A stretch of 64,000 nt of DNA from Erinaceus europaeus. Taxonomy: Eukaryota; Chordata; Mammalia; Eulipotyphla; Erinaceidae. Position numbers and translations under genes: made by a program. Positions 45,046 to 55,281 of this stretch are shown here, in pieces. Each line of letters begins with the position of its first letter. Position 1 is the stretch's first letter. A model generated the notes under the pieces. It did no database searches. It was not told the origin of the DNA and saw nothing but the letters and a program-made list of their open reading frames with translations. The stretch spans positions 110,766,378 to 110,830,377 of the forward strand of contig NC_080171.1 of the NCBI RefSeq assembly GCF_950295315.1, read 5' to 3'.

Positions 45046-45339
45046 CAAAACATTATACTCAGAGGCTCTACTTTTTTTTTTTTATTTTTTTTTAAATAGC
45101 CTAAACTTCGCCTATTTAAGCATGGTATATCCTAAGTCAGCAGAACTATTACAATGTCAGCCAAGCAGGACACATTATTTTAAAATTTTTTTATTCACTT
45201 TTGCAGCTAATGAAGGATCCCAGGGCATAGCCCCACGAGACCAGGGAGGAAAGTACCTCTGGGGAGCTGCTCTAAAGCATGTTGCCCTCAAATTCTGCTA
45301 CAACGGTGGAGCACTTTCACCAGCCTGAGCTGGACAACA

Positions 45340-45830
45340 CACGCTGAGGTTGGGTGAGAGAGAGGCCTGGACAGTGGAGGCTGGAGAGCGCAGTCCCAGG
45401 GTGTGGGCGGGGCGAGGCTGCAAGGCGGGGCGGGGCCAACCAGATGAGGGGGCGGGGCCAACCCGGGGCGGCCTGCGCTCTGCGGCGAGTGTGCGGCGGG
45501 GGCGGAGCTGCTAACGCGGGCCACGCCGTAAACAGACAACATGGCGGTGGCGCCAGGGGCTCTGGGCGCCCTGCAGGTTTGCCGTGTGCGATCGGTGACA
45601 ACTGGCTGTGCACGTTTGGGCTCGGGCTGGAGGCTGCCCGATTCCTTGAAGGGCTCGCGTGTCGGCCCGGCGATCGGGGCCTGGGGCTGGGCGTGCGTGG
45701 CAGGTGGGGCTCTCTCCCGAAGGGGCTACAGTAGCTCGGAGGTGAAGACAGAGGACGAGCTGCGGGTGCGGTACCTGGAGGAGGAGAACCGAGGTGAGGG
45801 GCTTGGTGAGAGCCGCCGCGGGTCCTAGAA
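45340..45830 (+). promoter_or_regulatory. AUH: AUH CpG island and promoter
   Basis: Abrupt GC- and CpG-rich block covering the AUH start codon. GC boxes at 45405-45413, 45424-45437 and 45448-45459. The 12-mer GCGGGGCCAACC occurs twice, at 45430-45441 and 45452-45463, exactly 22 bp apart. No TATA box. The start codon lies in ACAACATGGCGGTGG, which also matches a YY1 site of the kind common at housekeeping and mitochondrial gene starts. Confidence 0.85.
45541..45793 (+). CDS. AUH: AUH exon 1: mitochondrial targeting region
   Basis: AUH is 3-methylglutaconyl-CoA hydratase of mitochondrial leucine breakdown, a crotonase-fold enzyme that also binds AU-rich RNA. This exon encodes 84 codons plus one base. 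Residues 1 to about 62 are Ala/Gly/Arg-rich with almost no acidic residues, a presequence ending SRRGYSS, which fits R-3 type cleavage. After it, [16 protein letters not shown] matches the mature N-terminus of mammalian AUH. The ATG has A at -3 and G at +4, a strong context. The donor is GAG|GTGAGG at 45793/45794, phase 1, and joins exon 2 to give ENR-GIVV in frame. The presequence differs from human, as is usual for targeting peptides. Confidence 0.95.
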
Positions 45831-46521
45831 AGGGTGTCAAGGTCGAGTGTGTGCTGGATCGAGGTCCTTCCCTTCCCCCATCGCAGCACTGCACCTTTTG
45901 GTGCTTCCCGTGCCCTCCAGGTGTACTGTGGAGCAACTTACCTGGAAAAAGTGGTCCCGCTCCGCTCCGGAGGGTGGGGAGTGGGGGAGAATGAAGCATA
46001 TGTCATCTTGTAGCCGAGTCAAGGTCAGTGAACCAGTGTGTGTGTATTTATTTGCTTCTAGGTTTTGTTCTTGCTGTGTAATTGTCTTCTGTCAACTCAG
46101 ATAGCAGTAGGAGAATTTTAGCAGCTGCAGTGAGAATGCACTTTATTTTTCTGGAGAATCTTTCAAGCTGGTCGATCGGGAGGGCATTTCTTGACCCTTT
46201 CCTGTTCTATCTTGAAAACTTAAGTTTGAGGGACTATTCCACTGCGTTTAAAACAGATCTGAGCATGCCCCACCTGTCTCCCACCTTTCCACTTTTGGTG
46301 ATAAACCTTGGGCACACTACATGTGGTGCATCCCGTGAGTCCCCATTCATTGGGGAAACTGATGATCCTTCCTAGCCGACTGAATCCACATGGATCTCAG
46401 TCACTTTCAAAGCCATTAACTGGCTACGGAAGAAGGGCAAACGCTAGAAGAAGAAGATGTGGATGATATTGATCTTGCCCTTGAACTACCTACGGTGGGA
46501 AGAGACAACAGTGCTTGTATG

Positions 46522-46655
46522 TGGTGTGGGAAATAGCATAATGCTTATGCAAAGGGAATCTTATGTCCGATGCTCCAAAGTCCTGGGTTCAATCCCCTGT
46601 AACACCAGAAGCTATAGCTGAGCAGTGCTCAGGTAAAACAAACAAACAAACAAAA
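46522..46655 (+). mobile_element. SINE-F copy
   Basis: Sense: TAGCATAATGCTTATGC, GGGTTCAATCCCCTG, GAGCAGTGCTCAGGTAAAAC, (CAAA)n tail. Confidence 0.7.
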
Positions 46656-48192
46656 CCCAACAATGCTTGTGTCTTGGCTAGAAAGGTTGGGAAAGGCTTT
46701 GGAAGAGGGCACAGTTTCAGAGAGATTGCTGGTGAAACTCAGTTCCTAATGGGATCATGAAAGCTAGACTAGCAGCTGGTCAGAGGACCAGTCATTTTCT
46801 CCCAGTATACTTTTACTGAGCAACTATACACAGTAATAACAGTGATGAATTTAAAGACTTGGTGAAAGCAAAGGCCTATGATAACTCCTGAGGAGCATAT
46901 AGCCAGTTAGTTATATTTGGGGAGGTTGGAAGACTTGAGAGGGTGGAGTTTAGAGGGATTCTGCCAAGTTAGGGTCTTACAAGATGAGATGGGAGTCAAG
47001 ACATTCTTTATTAGACAGTGGGTATTAGTGGTGGTTCTTCAACAAACTTCTGTCCTTCAGCTTTCTCATTTGGCAAATAGGAAACATATCACTACCTTTG
47101 TATGGCTGCTGAGAAATTAGATGTTAGCATGAATTCCCCAGTCAGTATCTAGCTCATAGCATGCGCTGGCAGGATGAGTTAATTCATTTCTTATTTGTAT
47201 GCTTATTATTCCAGGCATAGAGACTACAGTTTGGTAAAAGACAAGGAATGTGAGCTATTGCGTGGGGTAAAAATGGTGGGGGAGGATAATGTAAGGCAAG
47301 TGTGACTGGAGTATGATGTGCAGCATGCAGCATATTGAGAAATTCAGTTGGAGAGTTGATACTACAGTGATTAGAGCTGTGTCTTTTGAGTAGTAAGTTA
47401 ACGTCATTGATATTTCAGTTAAATTATTTGGCATTTCAGCAGTTCGTAGATATAAAGGAATTGAAAGTAAAGTAGCAATACACACCAGATTCTGTATGTT
47501 TTTGTCTTTATGATTTAAATGAATACTATTTAAAGTACTTTTGCATAAAATGTCTAGAGAGTACTTGAACTAGGATCCAAATGAACCACCAAAAGAAATC
47601 AGCAATACAAGACAATTTCGTGAATTTGTATCATAAATGTACAAATCAGCTCTTAAGACATCGTGGTTCTTAAAAAATTTACTCAGTCTTCTTTAAGGAT
47701 TGTCAGGAATGACAACTCAGACTTGGTTAGTATTATTTCTGCTTTAACTCTGAGGCCAGCAATAAGCACAGGGCAGGAGAGGGGCAAGGATATTGTAGTT
47801 GAAAGAGTTTTCCTGGCACCATGCTTCTTACAGAGGCAAGCTCAAAGCTTAGCTGCTCTAGGCATCAGTTAGACAGTACTCAAATCTGTCACATTCAGGT
47901 TAGAGGAACTGCAGAGTGATCTCTGCTGTGTGGGCCTCTTTAGACTGGTCAAGGTGGGCATGCCTTCATTTGTAGACTGGGCTCAAATTGATAACTAATT
48001 GCAGAGACACAAATGTATGGCCAAGCTCCTTGCCTCATCCCTTCTGCTTTCCCTTCTTTAATTCTTGAGATTGTACCTGAGATCTTTTGAATGTAAGTGC
48101 TACTGTTGTGCTTAATTGTCCTAGTCATGGTTTAGAAAGATCTCACATTTGTGTTTCTTTTGAGTTAGTTTTTAAAAATAGGTTTTTTTTTT

Positions 48193-49195
48193 TTTTAAAC
48201 TAGTGATTTAATAATGATTGATAAGATTGTGGGAGAAGAGGGGTACAATGCCATACGATTCCCAGCACCAGAGTTCCATTTCCCCTCCCCTCCATTGGAA
48301 TTTTCCCAATTCTTTATCCCTCTGAGAGTATGGATCAAAGATCTTCATGGGGTGCAGAAGGTGGAAGGTCTGGCTTCTGTAATTGCTTCTCCATTAGACA
48401 TAGACATTGATTGGACCCATCCATACTCCCAGCCTGTTTCTATCTTTCCCTAGTGGGGTAGGGCTCTGGGGTGGTGTGTGTGTGTTCCAGGGCACATTGG
48501 TGAGGTGGTCTGTGCAGGAAAGTCAGGTTGTTGTCATGGTAGCATCTGCAACTTGGTGGCAGAAAAGCATTAGCTATAAAGCAGAACAATTTCTTTAATA
48601 ATCAGGAACCTAAAAGTAAAAGTATAGCAGATGAAATTTGGGGGTCCTCATGTTGGAAGGAGCTAGAAAATCTGTTTTAGGTCTATTCCAAGGGGTCCAT
48701 GACTTTACTAATTTTTGACTGAGCCCAACAACTAACTTGCAGGTGGGCTAGGAGTATTGTCTGGAAAGATGGTGTCAGAGTTCAGAATAGGACTAGAAAG
48801 CTGGAGCAGGGCAGAGAGAAGCTCCAGAATATAGGAAAAGTGTATAAATATTACTAACTGTAAACCCTGTTGGTTTGACCTGGTACCCATATTCAGCACA
48901 GGAGCCTGCGTCACCTTTGCATTCCTTTCAGTCTGAGGTTGCACGCCATGGTCTTATCTAGAAGCATTCTAGGCTGCACTCATTGCAGTGCAGTCTTCCT
49001 TTAATAATAGAATATACTGACCCAACCTCCTTCAGAGAGTGGGGGCAATTTCTACTATTGTGGTTCTATATTGAGGGCAGGTGTCCTGTAGATGCCCACA
49101 AGAGGGTTTATGATGTTGTCCCTGATGGAGATGACCAGTGATGGTGGAGAGAGGGATCTGTTAGAAGTGTAGGCTCATCACATCAAATCGATGGG
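48193..49195 (-). mobile_element. E element copy, antisense, left arm of inverted pair
   Basis: About 1 kb: T run, ATTTAATAATGATTGATAAG, CACCAGAGTTCCATTTCCC, GGTGCAGAAGGTGGAAGG, down to GACCAGTGATGGTGGAGAGA, matching the 19.8-21.1 kb copy block for block. Confidence 0.75.
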
Positions 49196-49210
49196 GTTTA
49201 CAGTCAACAT

Positions 49211-49305
49211 TATTAATGCACCTTTTCATATTTGGGAGCTGCTCTCTTCCCTGATTCAGCTTTCTGGTCCTTTTCCAGCCATAACGTCATCTCCCCAGGC
49301 AATAA
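49211..49305 (+). mobile_element. E element fragment, sense, running into the gap
   Basis: CATATTTGGGAGCTGCTCTC to CATCTCCCCAGGCAATAA is the reverse complement of a block inside the antisense copies (compare 20580-20640). It therefore lies in opposite orientation to the preceding E and is cut by the N run. Confidence 0.65.
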
Positions 49306-49505
49306 NNNNNNNNNNNNNNNNNNNNNNNNNNNNNNNNNNNNNNNNNNNNNNNNNNNNNNNNNNNNNNNNNNNNNNNNNNNNNNNNNNNNNNNNNNNNNNN
49401 NNNNNNNNNNNNNNNNNNNNNNNNNNNNNNNNNNNNNNNNNNNNNNNNNNNNNNNNNNNNNNNNNNNNNNNNNNNNNNNNNNNNNNNNNNNNNNNNNNNN
49501 NNNNN
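49306..49505. other. Assembly gap, exactly 200 N
   Basis: A run of 200 ambiguous bases, probably a fixed-size placeholder, so the true length is unknown. It separates a sense E fragment from antisense L1. Confidence 0.99.
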
Positions 49506-49833
49506 AACGGCCCTTAACTTAATTATTTGTTCTCATAGTTGTTTTTTCTTTTTTGAGTCACTTTTTTTTTTGATATTTTCTAAATACAAGATGTTATCAG
49601 CAAGTAGAAGTAATTTTTGCTTTTTCTTTTCCAATCTGGATAGCTTTTATTTCATTCTTTCATTTATTCTCCCAGATTGTGCCTTACAGTACAGTGTTAA
49701 AGATATCAGAAAGAGATAGACTTCCTTGCTCTACTTTTGAGAAGATAGCATTATTGGATTTTCCTTTATTCGTTGAAACTTCCATCTGCTTATAAGTGTT
49801 TTTAATCATGTGAATTTTGCCAAATACTTTTTC

Positions 49834-49961
49834 TGCATTTATTGGGATATATATATATATCCCAATAAATGCATATATATATGCATATATATACATATGT
49901 ATGCATATATATTGGGATATATATATATGACTATATATATTGACATATATATATATGTCAA
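49834..49961. repeat. AT-rich palindrome cluster
   Basis: A perfect 40-bp palindrome at 49834-49873 has arms TGCATTTATTGGG and CCCAATAAATGCA around (AT)7. A perfect 22-bp palindrome at 49940-49961 has arms TTGACA and TGTCAA around a TA core. Shared ATTGGGATAT and GCATATAT pieces lie between. It starts within L1 sequence. Confidence 0.9.
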
Positions 49962-50009
49962 AAGTTACAGGAACAGCTGAATAGAAAAGATTTACTGACT
50001 TGAAAACAA

Positions 50010-50145
50010 CACCCCTCTCTCCCCTTTCTCTCCTCTCTTTATTTCCCCTTGCTCCTCCTCCTCCCCTTTCCTTTTACTCCTCTTCTTCTTCCTCTTCCCC
50101 TCCCCCTCTCATTCTTCTTCTTGTTCTTCTCTTTTTCCCTTTTTA
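50010..50145. repeat. Polypyrimidine tract
   Basis: About 135 bp of CT-rich sequence with irregular TCC, TTC and CCCT units. Confidence 0.8.
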
Positions 50146-50697
50146 AGTCTAGAGAGTCTGGTTAAATTTGGACTGGAAGGACAGGGAGCAGGGTTGCACA
50201 AAGTTTTGATTATTTCACTATAGTGTCATGGATTCATTGATTTTTAAGTATTAAACTAGCCTTGCATATATGGATAATAAATCCAATTTATTTTTTATAA
50301 ATTCTGTTTATGAATTGTGGGATTTACTGTGGTAAGTGATGGATAGGGGTCTTTAGTTTTCTATGCCTCTGACCTTGGGTAAGAGGGCAATGCTGACCTC
50401 AGAGTAGAGTGCTTCTGTTTTCCTGGAGAAGAGTGTAGAGAAATTAGATTTTTTTTTTCTTTGTGTCAGTTTTATCTTACCAACAACTGCTGTTTTGGTT
50501 GTACTGACTTGTGGATATTATAGTTGTGAGATGCCATATAGCAATCACTACAAGGAAACTTGAAAAAAAACAAGCAAAGATTTGTTACTAATAAGATTTA
50601 AAAACTGCACAACACATCTGAGACCACGTAGCAAGTTTGGGGTAGCTGACTGAGGTTATGCTTTTATTGGAATTGATGTGGAGGCAGAGGGTGGTTT

Positions 50698-50985
50698 TCT
50701 TTTTTTTTTGTCTCCAGGGTTATTGCTGGGGCTCCATGCCTGCACTACAAATCCACTGTTCCTGGAGGCTATCTTTTCCGATGTTGTCGTCGCTATTATT
50801 GTTGTTGCTGTTGGATAGGACAGAGAGAAATTGAGAGAGGAGGAGAAGACAGAAAGGGGGAGAGAAAGATAGACACCTGCAGACGTGCTTCACCCTCCCC
50901 CTGCAGGTGGGGAGCTGGGGGCTCAAACCAGGATCCTTGCTCTTCACACTCTGTGCGCTCAACCCAGTGCGCTCCCCCCATCTCC
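50698..50985 (-). mobile_element. SINE-A long form, antisense
   Basis: T run, GTCTCCAGGGTTATTGCTGG to GTTCCTGGAGGC (long module with hairpin ends), body, and head with part of the core missing. Confidence 0.85.
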
Positions 50986-51328
50986 CCGTCTCCTCTTTAT
51001 TGGTGAACTGAAAATAAAGAGGTGGAATTTAAAATATTAGCATGGGAATTTAAAGGAAGGGAAGAGAGAAAGCAAGTGGTTTGTTCTTGAAATCAGCCGA
51101 GAAATCTCAAACAAAGGAGCATCGGTGCATTTATTATAACGTTAGGTGCTTAGCAGTGTCTTTACTGAGTGGATACCATTCAGTAAAAGATAAAGCCAGG
51201 CATTACAAAAAAAAAAAAAGAAAATTATCAGAAGTTATGCTACAGTTTTGTAGAGTTAATCTGTGAGGCCAGCGTTTTGTTTTGAAAACTCATTCATTTT
51301 ATGAGCTATAGGTACAGGTTAGTTTTTA

Positions 51329-51683
51329 TTTTTATTATTTTTATTTTTTTGCCTCCAGGGTTATCGCTGGGGCTCGGTACCTGCACCACGAATCCACCAC
51401 TCCTGGAGGCCATTCCCCCCCCCCCCGTTTTGTTACCCTTGTTTATTGGTGGTGGTGTTACTATTATTGTTGTCGTTGTTGTTGGACAGGACAGAGGGAA
51501 ATCGAGAGGGGAGGGGAAGACAGAGGGGGAGAGAAAGATAGACATCTGCAGACCTGCTAGTCACCGCCTGTGAAGCGACCCCCCTGTAGGTGGGGAGCCA
51601 GGGGCTCGAACCCAGATCCTTATGCTGGTCCTTGTGCTTTGTGCCACGTGTGCTTAACCCACTGCGATACCGCCCAGCCCCCC
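51329..51683 (-). mobile_element. SINE-A long form with 15-bp TSD
   Basis: Antisense full-length long form, C11 run near 51417-51427. ACAGGTTAGTTTTTA (51314-51328) and ACAGGTTAATTTTTA (51684-51698) flank it with one mismatch. Confidence 0.9.
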
Positions 51684-51698
51684 ACAGGTTAATTTTTA

Positions 51699-51859
51699 AA
51701 AAGATTTTATTTATTTGTTCATGAAGATAGTAGGAAAGAAAGAGGAAGAAAAAACGAACTAGATATCACTCTGGTACATGTGCTGCCAGAGATTGAACTC
51801 AGAACCTCATGCTTGAGAGTCCAGTGCTTTATCCACTGCACCACCTCCCAGACCATGGC
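51699..51859 (-). mobile_element. SINE-D inserted next to the same target
   Basis: Antisense family D: AAGATTTTATTTATTTGTTC tail, CTAGATATCACTCTGGTACA, reverse head GCACCACCTCCCAGACCATG. It is bracketed by the second and a third copy (51860-51873) of ACAGGTTARTTTTT. Confidence 0.85.
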
Positions 51860-51898
51860 ACAGGTTAGTTTTTGTGAGTTACCATTGTTAGTTTTTGT

Positions 51899-51961
51899 GA
51901 ATTATTGTTGTTGTTGCTGTTGGATAGGATAGGACAGAGAGAAACTGAGAGAGGAGGGGAA
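51899..51961 (-). mobile_element. SINE-A internal fragment
   Basis: Only TTGTTGTTGTTGCTGTTGGA to GAGAGAGGAGGGGAA is present. Confidence 0.7.
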
Positions 51962-52069
51962 TATATTGTCTTTCTAAGTATATTATGTCTTTCCAGGAAC
52001 TAATGCATTTTATCCAAGTTATCAAATTTGTGAACAAAGACTTCTTTAATAATATGAATAATAATAATT

Positions 52070-52333
52070 TTCTCTTTTTAAAAATATTCCTTTTGTTGCC
52101 CTTGTTTTTATTGTTGTAGTTATTATTGTTGTTGTTACTGATATTGTTGTTGGATAGGACAGAGAAAAATGGAGAGAGGAGGGGAAGACAGAAAGAGGGA
52201 GAGACAGACACCTGCAGACCTGCTTCACCGCCTGTGAAGTGACTCCCCTGCAGGTGGGGGGCTGGGTGCTTGAACCGGGATCCTTCGGCTGGTCCTTGTG
52301 CTTTGCACCATGTGCGTTATCGCCTGGCCCCTT
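52070..52333 (-). mobile_element. SINE-A copy in L1
   Basis: Antisense, nearly complete, with part of the head missing (TGTGCGTTATCGCCTGGCCC). L1 sequence resumes on both sides. Confidence 0.85.
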
Positions 52334-53024
52334 ATTAATAGCAATTTGTGTTCTATTTCTTCTCTGTTTTCTTTTTTTTTTTTCATAGTTAGCCTGGTTA
52401 GACATACCAGTTTTCTTTTCAAAGAATAAACTTTCAACTTGGTTGATTCTTTTCTCATCCACCCCTTTTTAAAAAAGTTTTTGTATTAGTGATATGAGTT
52501 TCATCTCTTTTCTCTGTTTTCATTCTCTTTTTTTCATGATTAAACTGGTTAAGACTTATTGGTTCCTGATCTTTTTGATGAATCAGCTTCCATTTGGCTT
52601 ATTTTTCTGTATCAATTCCTTGTATTCAATTTCCTTGATCGCCTTTAATCTTTATTGTGTTTCCTCCTCTATTAAACTCCTACTCTTTTACTAGTCTTTT
52701 AAGGTGGGAACTTAGGTTATCACATTTTTTTCCTACTGCTGCAAATTTTCCTCTAAGCACTGCTTTTTCTATACTCCACAAATTTTGAAGAGTTGTATTT
52801 TCATTTTTCAGTTAGTTAGAAATATTTAAAGTTTCTCTTGAGTCTTCTTTGACCTTTGTGTTATTTAGAAGTATCTTATTTACTGTGTAAGTATTTTGGG
52901 ATTTTCCAGCTGTCTTCCTCTGATTTCTAGCTTATTTCCACGAAGGTGTCAGAACGTTCTTCAGTCTGATTTCTGCCCTTTAAAATTTGCTGAGGTGTTA
53001 TGCACTCAGAATATGATCTTTTTT

Positions 53025-53302
53025 TTTTTTGAAGATTAAAAAAATTTTTTTAACTTTCCCTTTTGTTGCCCTTGTTTTTTTTTTATTGTTGTTGTAGTTA
53101 CTGTTGTTGTTATTGATGTCGTCATTGTTGGATAGGACAGAGAGAAATGGAGAGAGGAGGGGAAGACAGAGGGGGAGAGAAAGACAGACACCTGCAGACC
53201 TGCTTCACCGCCTGTGACGGAGCCGGGCAAACCGGGATCCTTAGGCTGATCCTTGCACTTTGTGCCAAGTGCACTTAACCCGCTGCCCTACGGCCCGACT
53301 CC
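53025..53302 (-). mobile_element. SINE-A copy in L1
   Basis: Antisense; the region between CGCCTGTGA and the tRNA part is deleted. AGAATATGATCTTT and AGAGTATGACCTTT are a likely target duplication. Confidence 0.85.
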
Positions 53303-53519
53303 CAAGAGTATGACCTTTCTTGGTGACGCTGTCATGTCAATTAAAAAAGAATGTTAATTTTGTTACTTATTGGATCAAGTAGTCAGTATTCAGTTTTGTC
53401 TAGTTTATTGATGGTGGTGCTCAGTTCAACTTTTCTCTTGACTGATTTTCTCCCTGCTGGATCTGAAAAGTGCTGGTAGAAGTTTTGGAGCTGGCATTGT
53501 CAGAGCACATTTCTTCTTC

Positions 53520-53695
53520 TCTTTTTCTTTTTCCTTATAGGTTAGAGACAGCCAGAAATCAAGAGGGAAGGGGGTGATAAGAGAGGGAGAGAGACAGACA
53601 GACACCTGCAACACTGCTTCATGGGGCTCAAACCTCCATCCTTGTGCATTGTAATATGTGTGCTCAACCAGGTGCGCCACCACTAGGCCCCTGTG
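53520..53695 (-). mobile_element. SINE-B copy, core deleted
   Basis: Antisense with the AAGCTTTCCCC core missing between CTGCTTCATG and GGGCTCAAAC. AGCACATTT flanks on both sides. Confidence 0.8.
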
Positions 53696-53754
53696 ATAGC
53701 ACATTTTCTAGTCTTATTTTCCTTAGTCTAATTTTCCTTGCAATTTGACCCATT

Positions 53755-54250
53755 TTTTTAAAAAAGTTTTATTTATAAAAAGGAAACATTGACTAAACCA
53801 TAGGATAAGAGGGGTACAGCTTCACACAATTCCCACCACCAGAACTCCGTATCTCATCCCCTCCCCTGATAGCTTTCCTGTTCTTTATCCCTCTGGGAGT
53901 ATGGACCTAAGGTCATTGTGGGATGCAGAAGGTGGAAGGTCTGGCTTCTGTAATTGCTTCCCTGCTGAACATGGGTGTTGACAGGTCGATCCATACTCTC
54001 AGCCTGACTGTCTCTTTTTCTAGTGGGGAAGGGCTCTGGGGAAGTGGAGCTCCAGGACCTAAGACAGTAGGAACCTCCCGCTTCCACTATAGAGTCTATA
54101 TTTCCCCTAGTCCTAGAACCTCTGGGGTGGGGCTCACATTCCTGCATGCTTCTCTCAAGTCATACCAAATGATATTGCATCTGCCGACCCCAACCTAATC
54201 AATGCAACGAGTACCACCTCAGCATGCTTCACTTCAGACTGTTTGCATAG
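53755..54250 (-). mobile_element. E element with extra 5' block
   Basis: The usual E 3' end (53765-54055) is followed by CCTAAGACAGTAGGAACCTC to CATGCTTCACTTCAGACTGT. That block recurs inverted at about 56140-56325. Confidence 0.7.
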
Positions 54251-54614
54251 AAAAACACGTCATGAATTTTCTGACAAACCAACATATGACTTGCAATTTT
54301 TTTTTCTATTCTGTGGATTATTTTTCAATTTCGTTGCAGTCTTACTTGTTTTGCTTTAGTTGTCACATTTAAAACACCACTGTCTAATCCAAGGTCATAA
54401 AATCTTTCATTCTAGGAGTGTTACAGTTTTAGGTTTAACCATTTGGTCTTTGATTCATTTTGAGATCATTTTAATATCCTGTGTGACTAAAGGATCTGTT
54501 TCCATTCTTTGGGGATGAATATGCAGTTGTGCCAACACTGTAGCTGAAAGGGCTGCTCCTTCACAAATCTTGACATCTTTGTTGAGACCGTATTGTTAAT
54601 AAATCCAAGTTTAA

Positions 54615-55085
54615 TTTCTTCTTCTTCTATTTTTCATTTTATTAATGAGCATGAGAGAAAAAGAGACAGAGAGCATGAATCAGAGTTTCACGAATCTGGC
54701 GCATGAATTCAGGGATTGAGTTCAGAACTTCCATGTCTGCCCAGTTCAACTCTTTACCCATTGTACCATCTCCCAGGCTACTCTGCTGCGTCCTCCCCTC
54801 CCCCTTCCTTTCTCCTTCCCCTCCCCCTTCTCTTTTAAAGTCATGTTGGGGAATGAATTGAAGGCCTTTGCATGTACACATGATACCGATGGGTGGACCA
54901 CTGAGCCCTGCCTCAGTGCTATTACTCTATATAATGGGAGATATTGGGGAAGAAGAGAAAGTGACAGAGAAAAGAGGGAGAGGGAGAGATACTAACACTA
55001 CTACACCATCCATGAAGTTCTGTTGTTACTGTTCTTGGTGCTAGAGATTGAACCTAGAGCCTCACATACTGTAAATTGTGTACTG
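54615..55085 (-). mobile_element. SINE-D and two SINE-C-like fragments in tandem
   Basis: 54615-54782 is antisense family D (TTTTATTAATGAGCATGAGA). 54785-54905 and 54906-55085 resemble antisense family C tRNA-like heads with CT/GA-rich parts. Boundaries are approximate. Confidence 0.5.
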
Positions 55086-55281
55086 TTATCAACCAAGCTT
55101 TCATGGTACTCTTTCTTGTCCCCTCCGTATTATTTCTGGACTCTTGGTTCAATTCTGCTAATTTGTATGTCTGTCTGCACACCAGTACCACACAGTTTGG
55201 TTACTATAGCATTGTAATAATTTTTGGTCTCATGAAATATTCCGACTATCCTCCAACTAAATCTTCCAGCTGATTTCTTTT

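Larger units (their letters stand above)
15330..45300. other. NFIL3-AUH intergenic region
   Basis: Thirty kilobases between the NFIL3 poly(A) site and the AUH CpG island. It is filled with SINEs, L1 fragments, A-tailed E elements and microsatellites, listed separately. Unique-looking stretches without a recognisable gene include 15870-16170, 16542-17050, 17570-18030, 18230-19790, 21070-21735, 22220-22780, 24045-24315, 24720-25190, 25830-26960, 28000-28320, 29045-29575, 31285-31940, 33921-35260, 36095-36640, 37050-37760 and 39730-40480. Some may hold distal NFIL3 enhancers; sequence alone does not show it. Confidence 0.8.
49506..53480 (-). mobile_element. Old L1 ORF2-region copy, antisense, broken
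   Basis: L1 segments in order at about 49540-49850, 50215-50340, 51962-52065, 52334-53020 and 53305-53480, interrupted by SINEs and an AT palindrome cluster. Landmarks are CAAATACTTTTTCTGCATTT, TTTTCAAAGAATAAACTTTC and TTTGACCTTTGTGTTATTTAG, which read as reversed L1 ORF2. No open frame survives. Confidence 0.7.

Noticed and set aside
45317..45999. Antisense frames over AUH exon 1
   Set aside because: CpG-island shadows of the AUH coding strand. A bidirectional transcript is possible but not supported by sequence.
46376..46500. Possible small exon or processed pseudogene in AUH intron 1
   Set aside because: A GAAGAAGAAGATGTGGATGA-like acidic codon run looks coding at first sight, but it is too short and matches no protein I know.
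49191..49522. Open frames across the N run
   Set aside because: Artefacts of ambiguous bases in the assembly gap.
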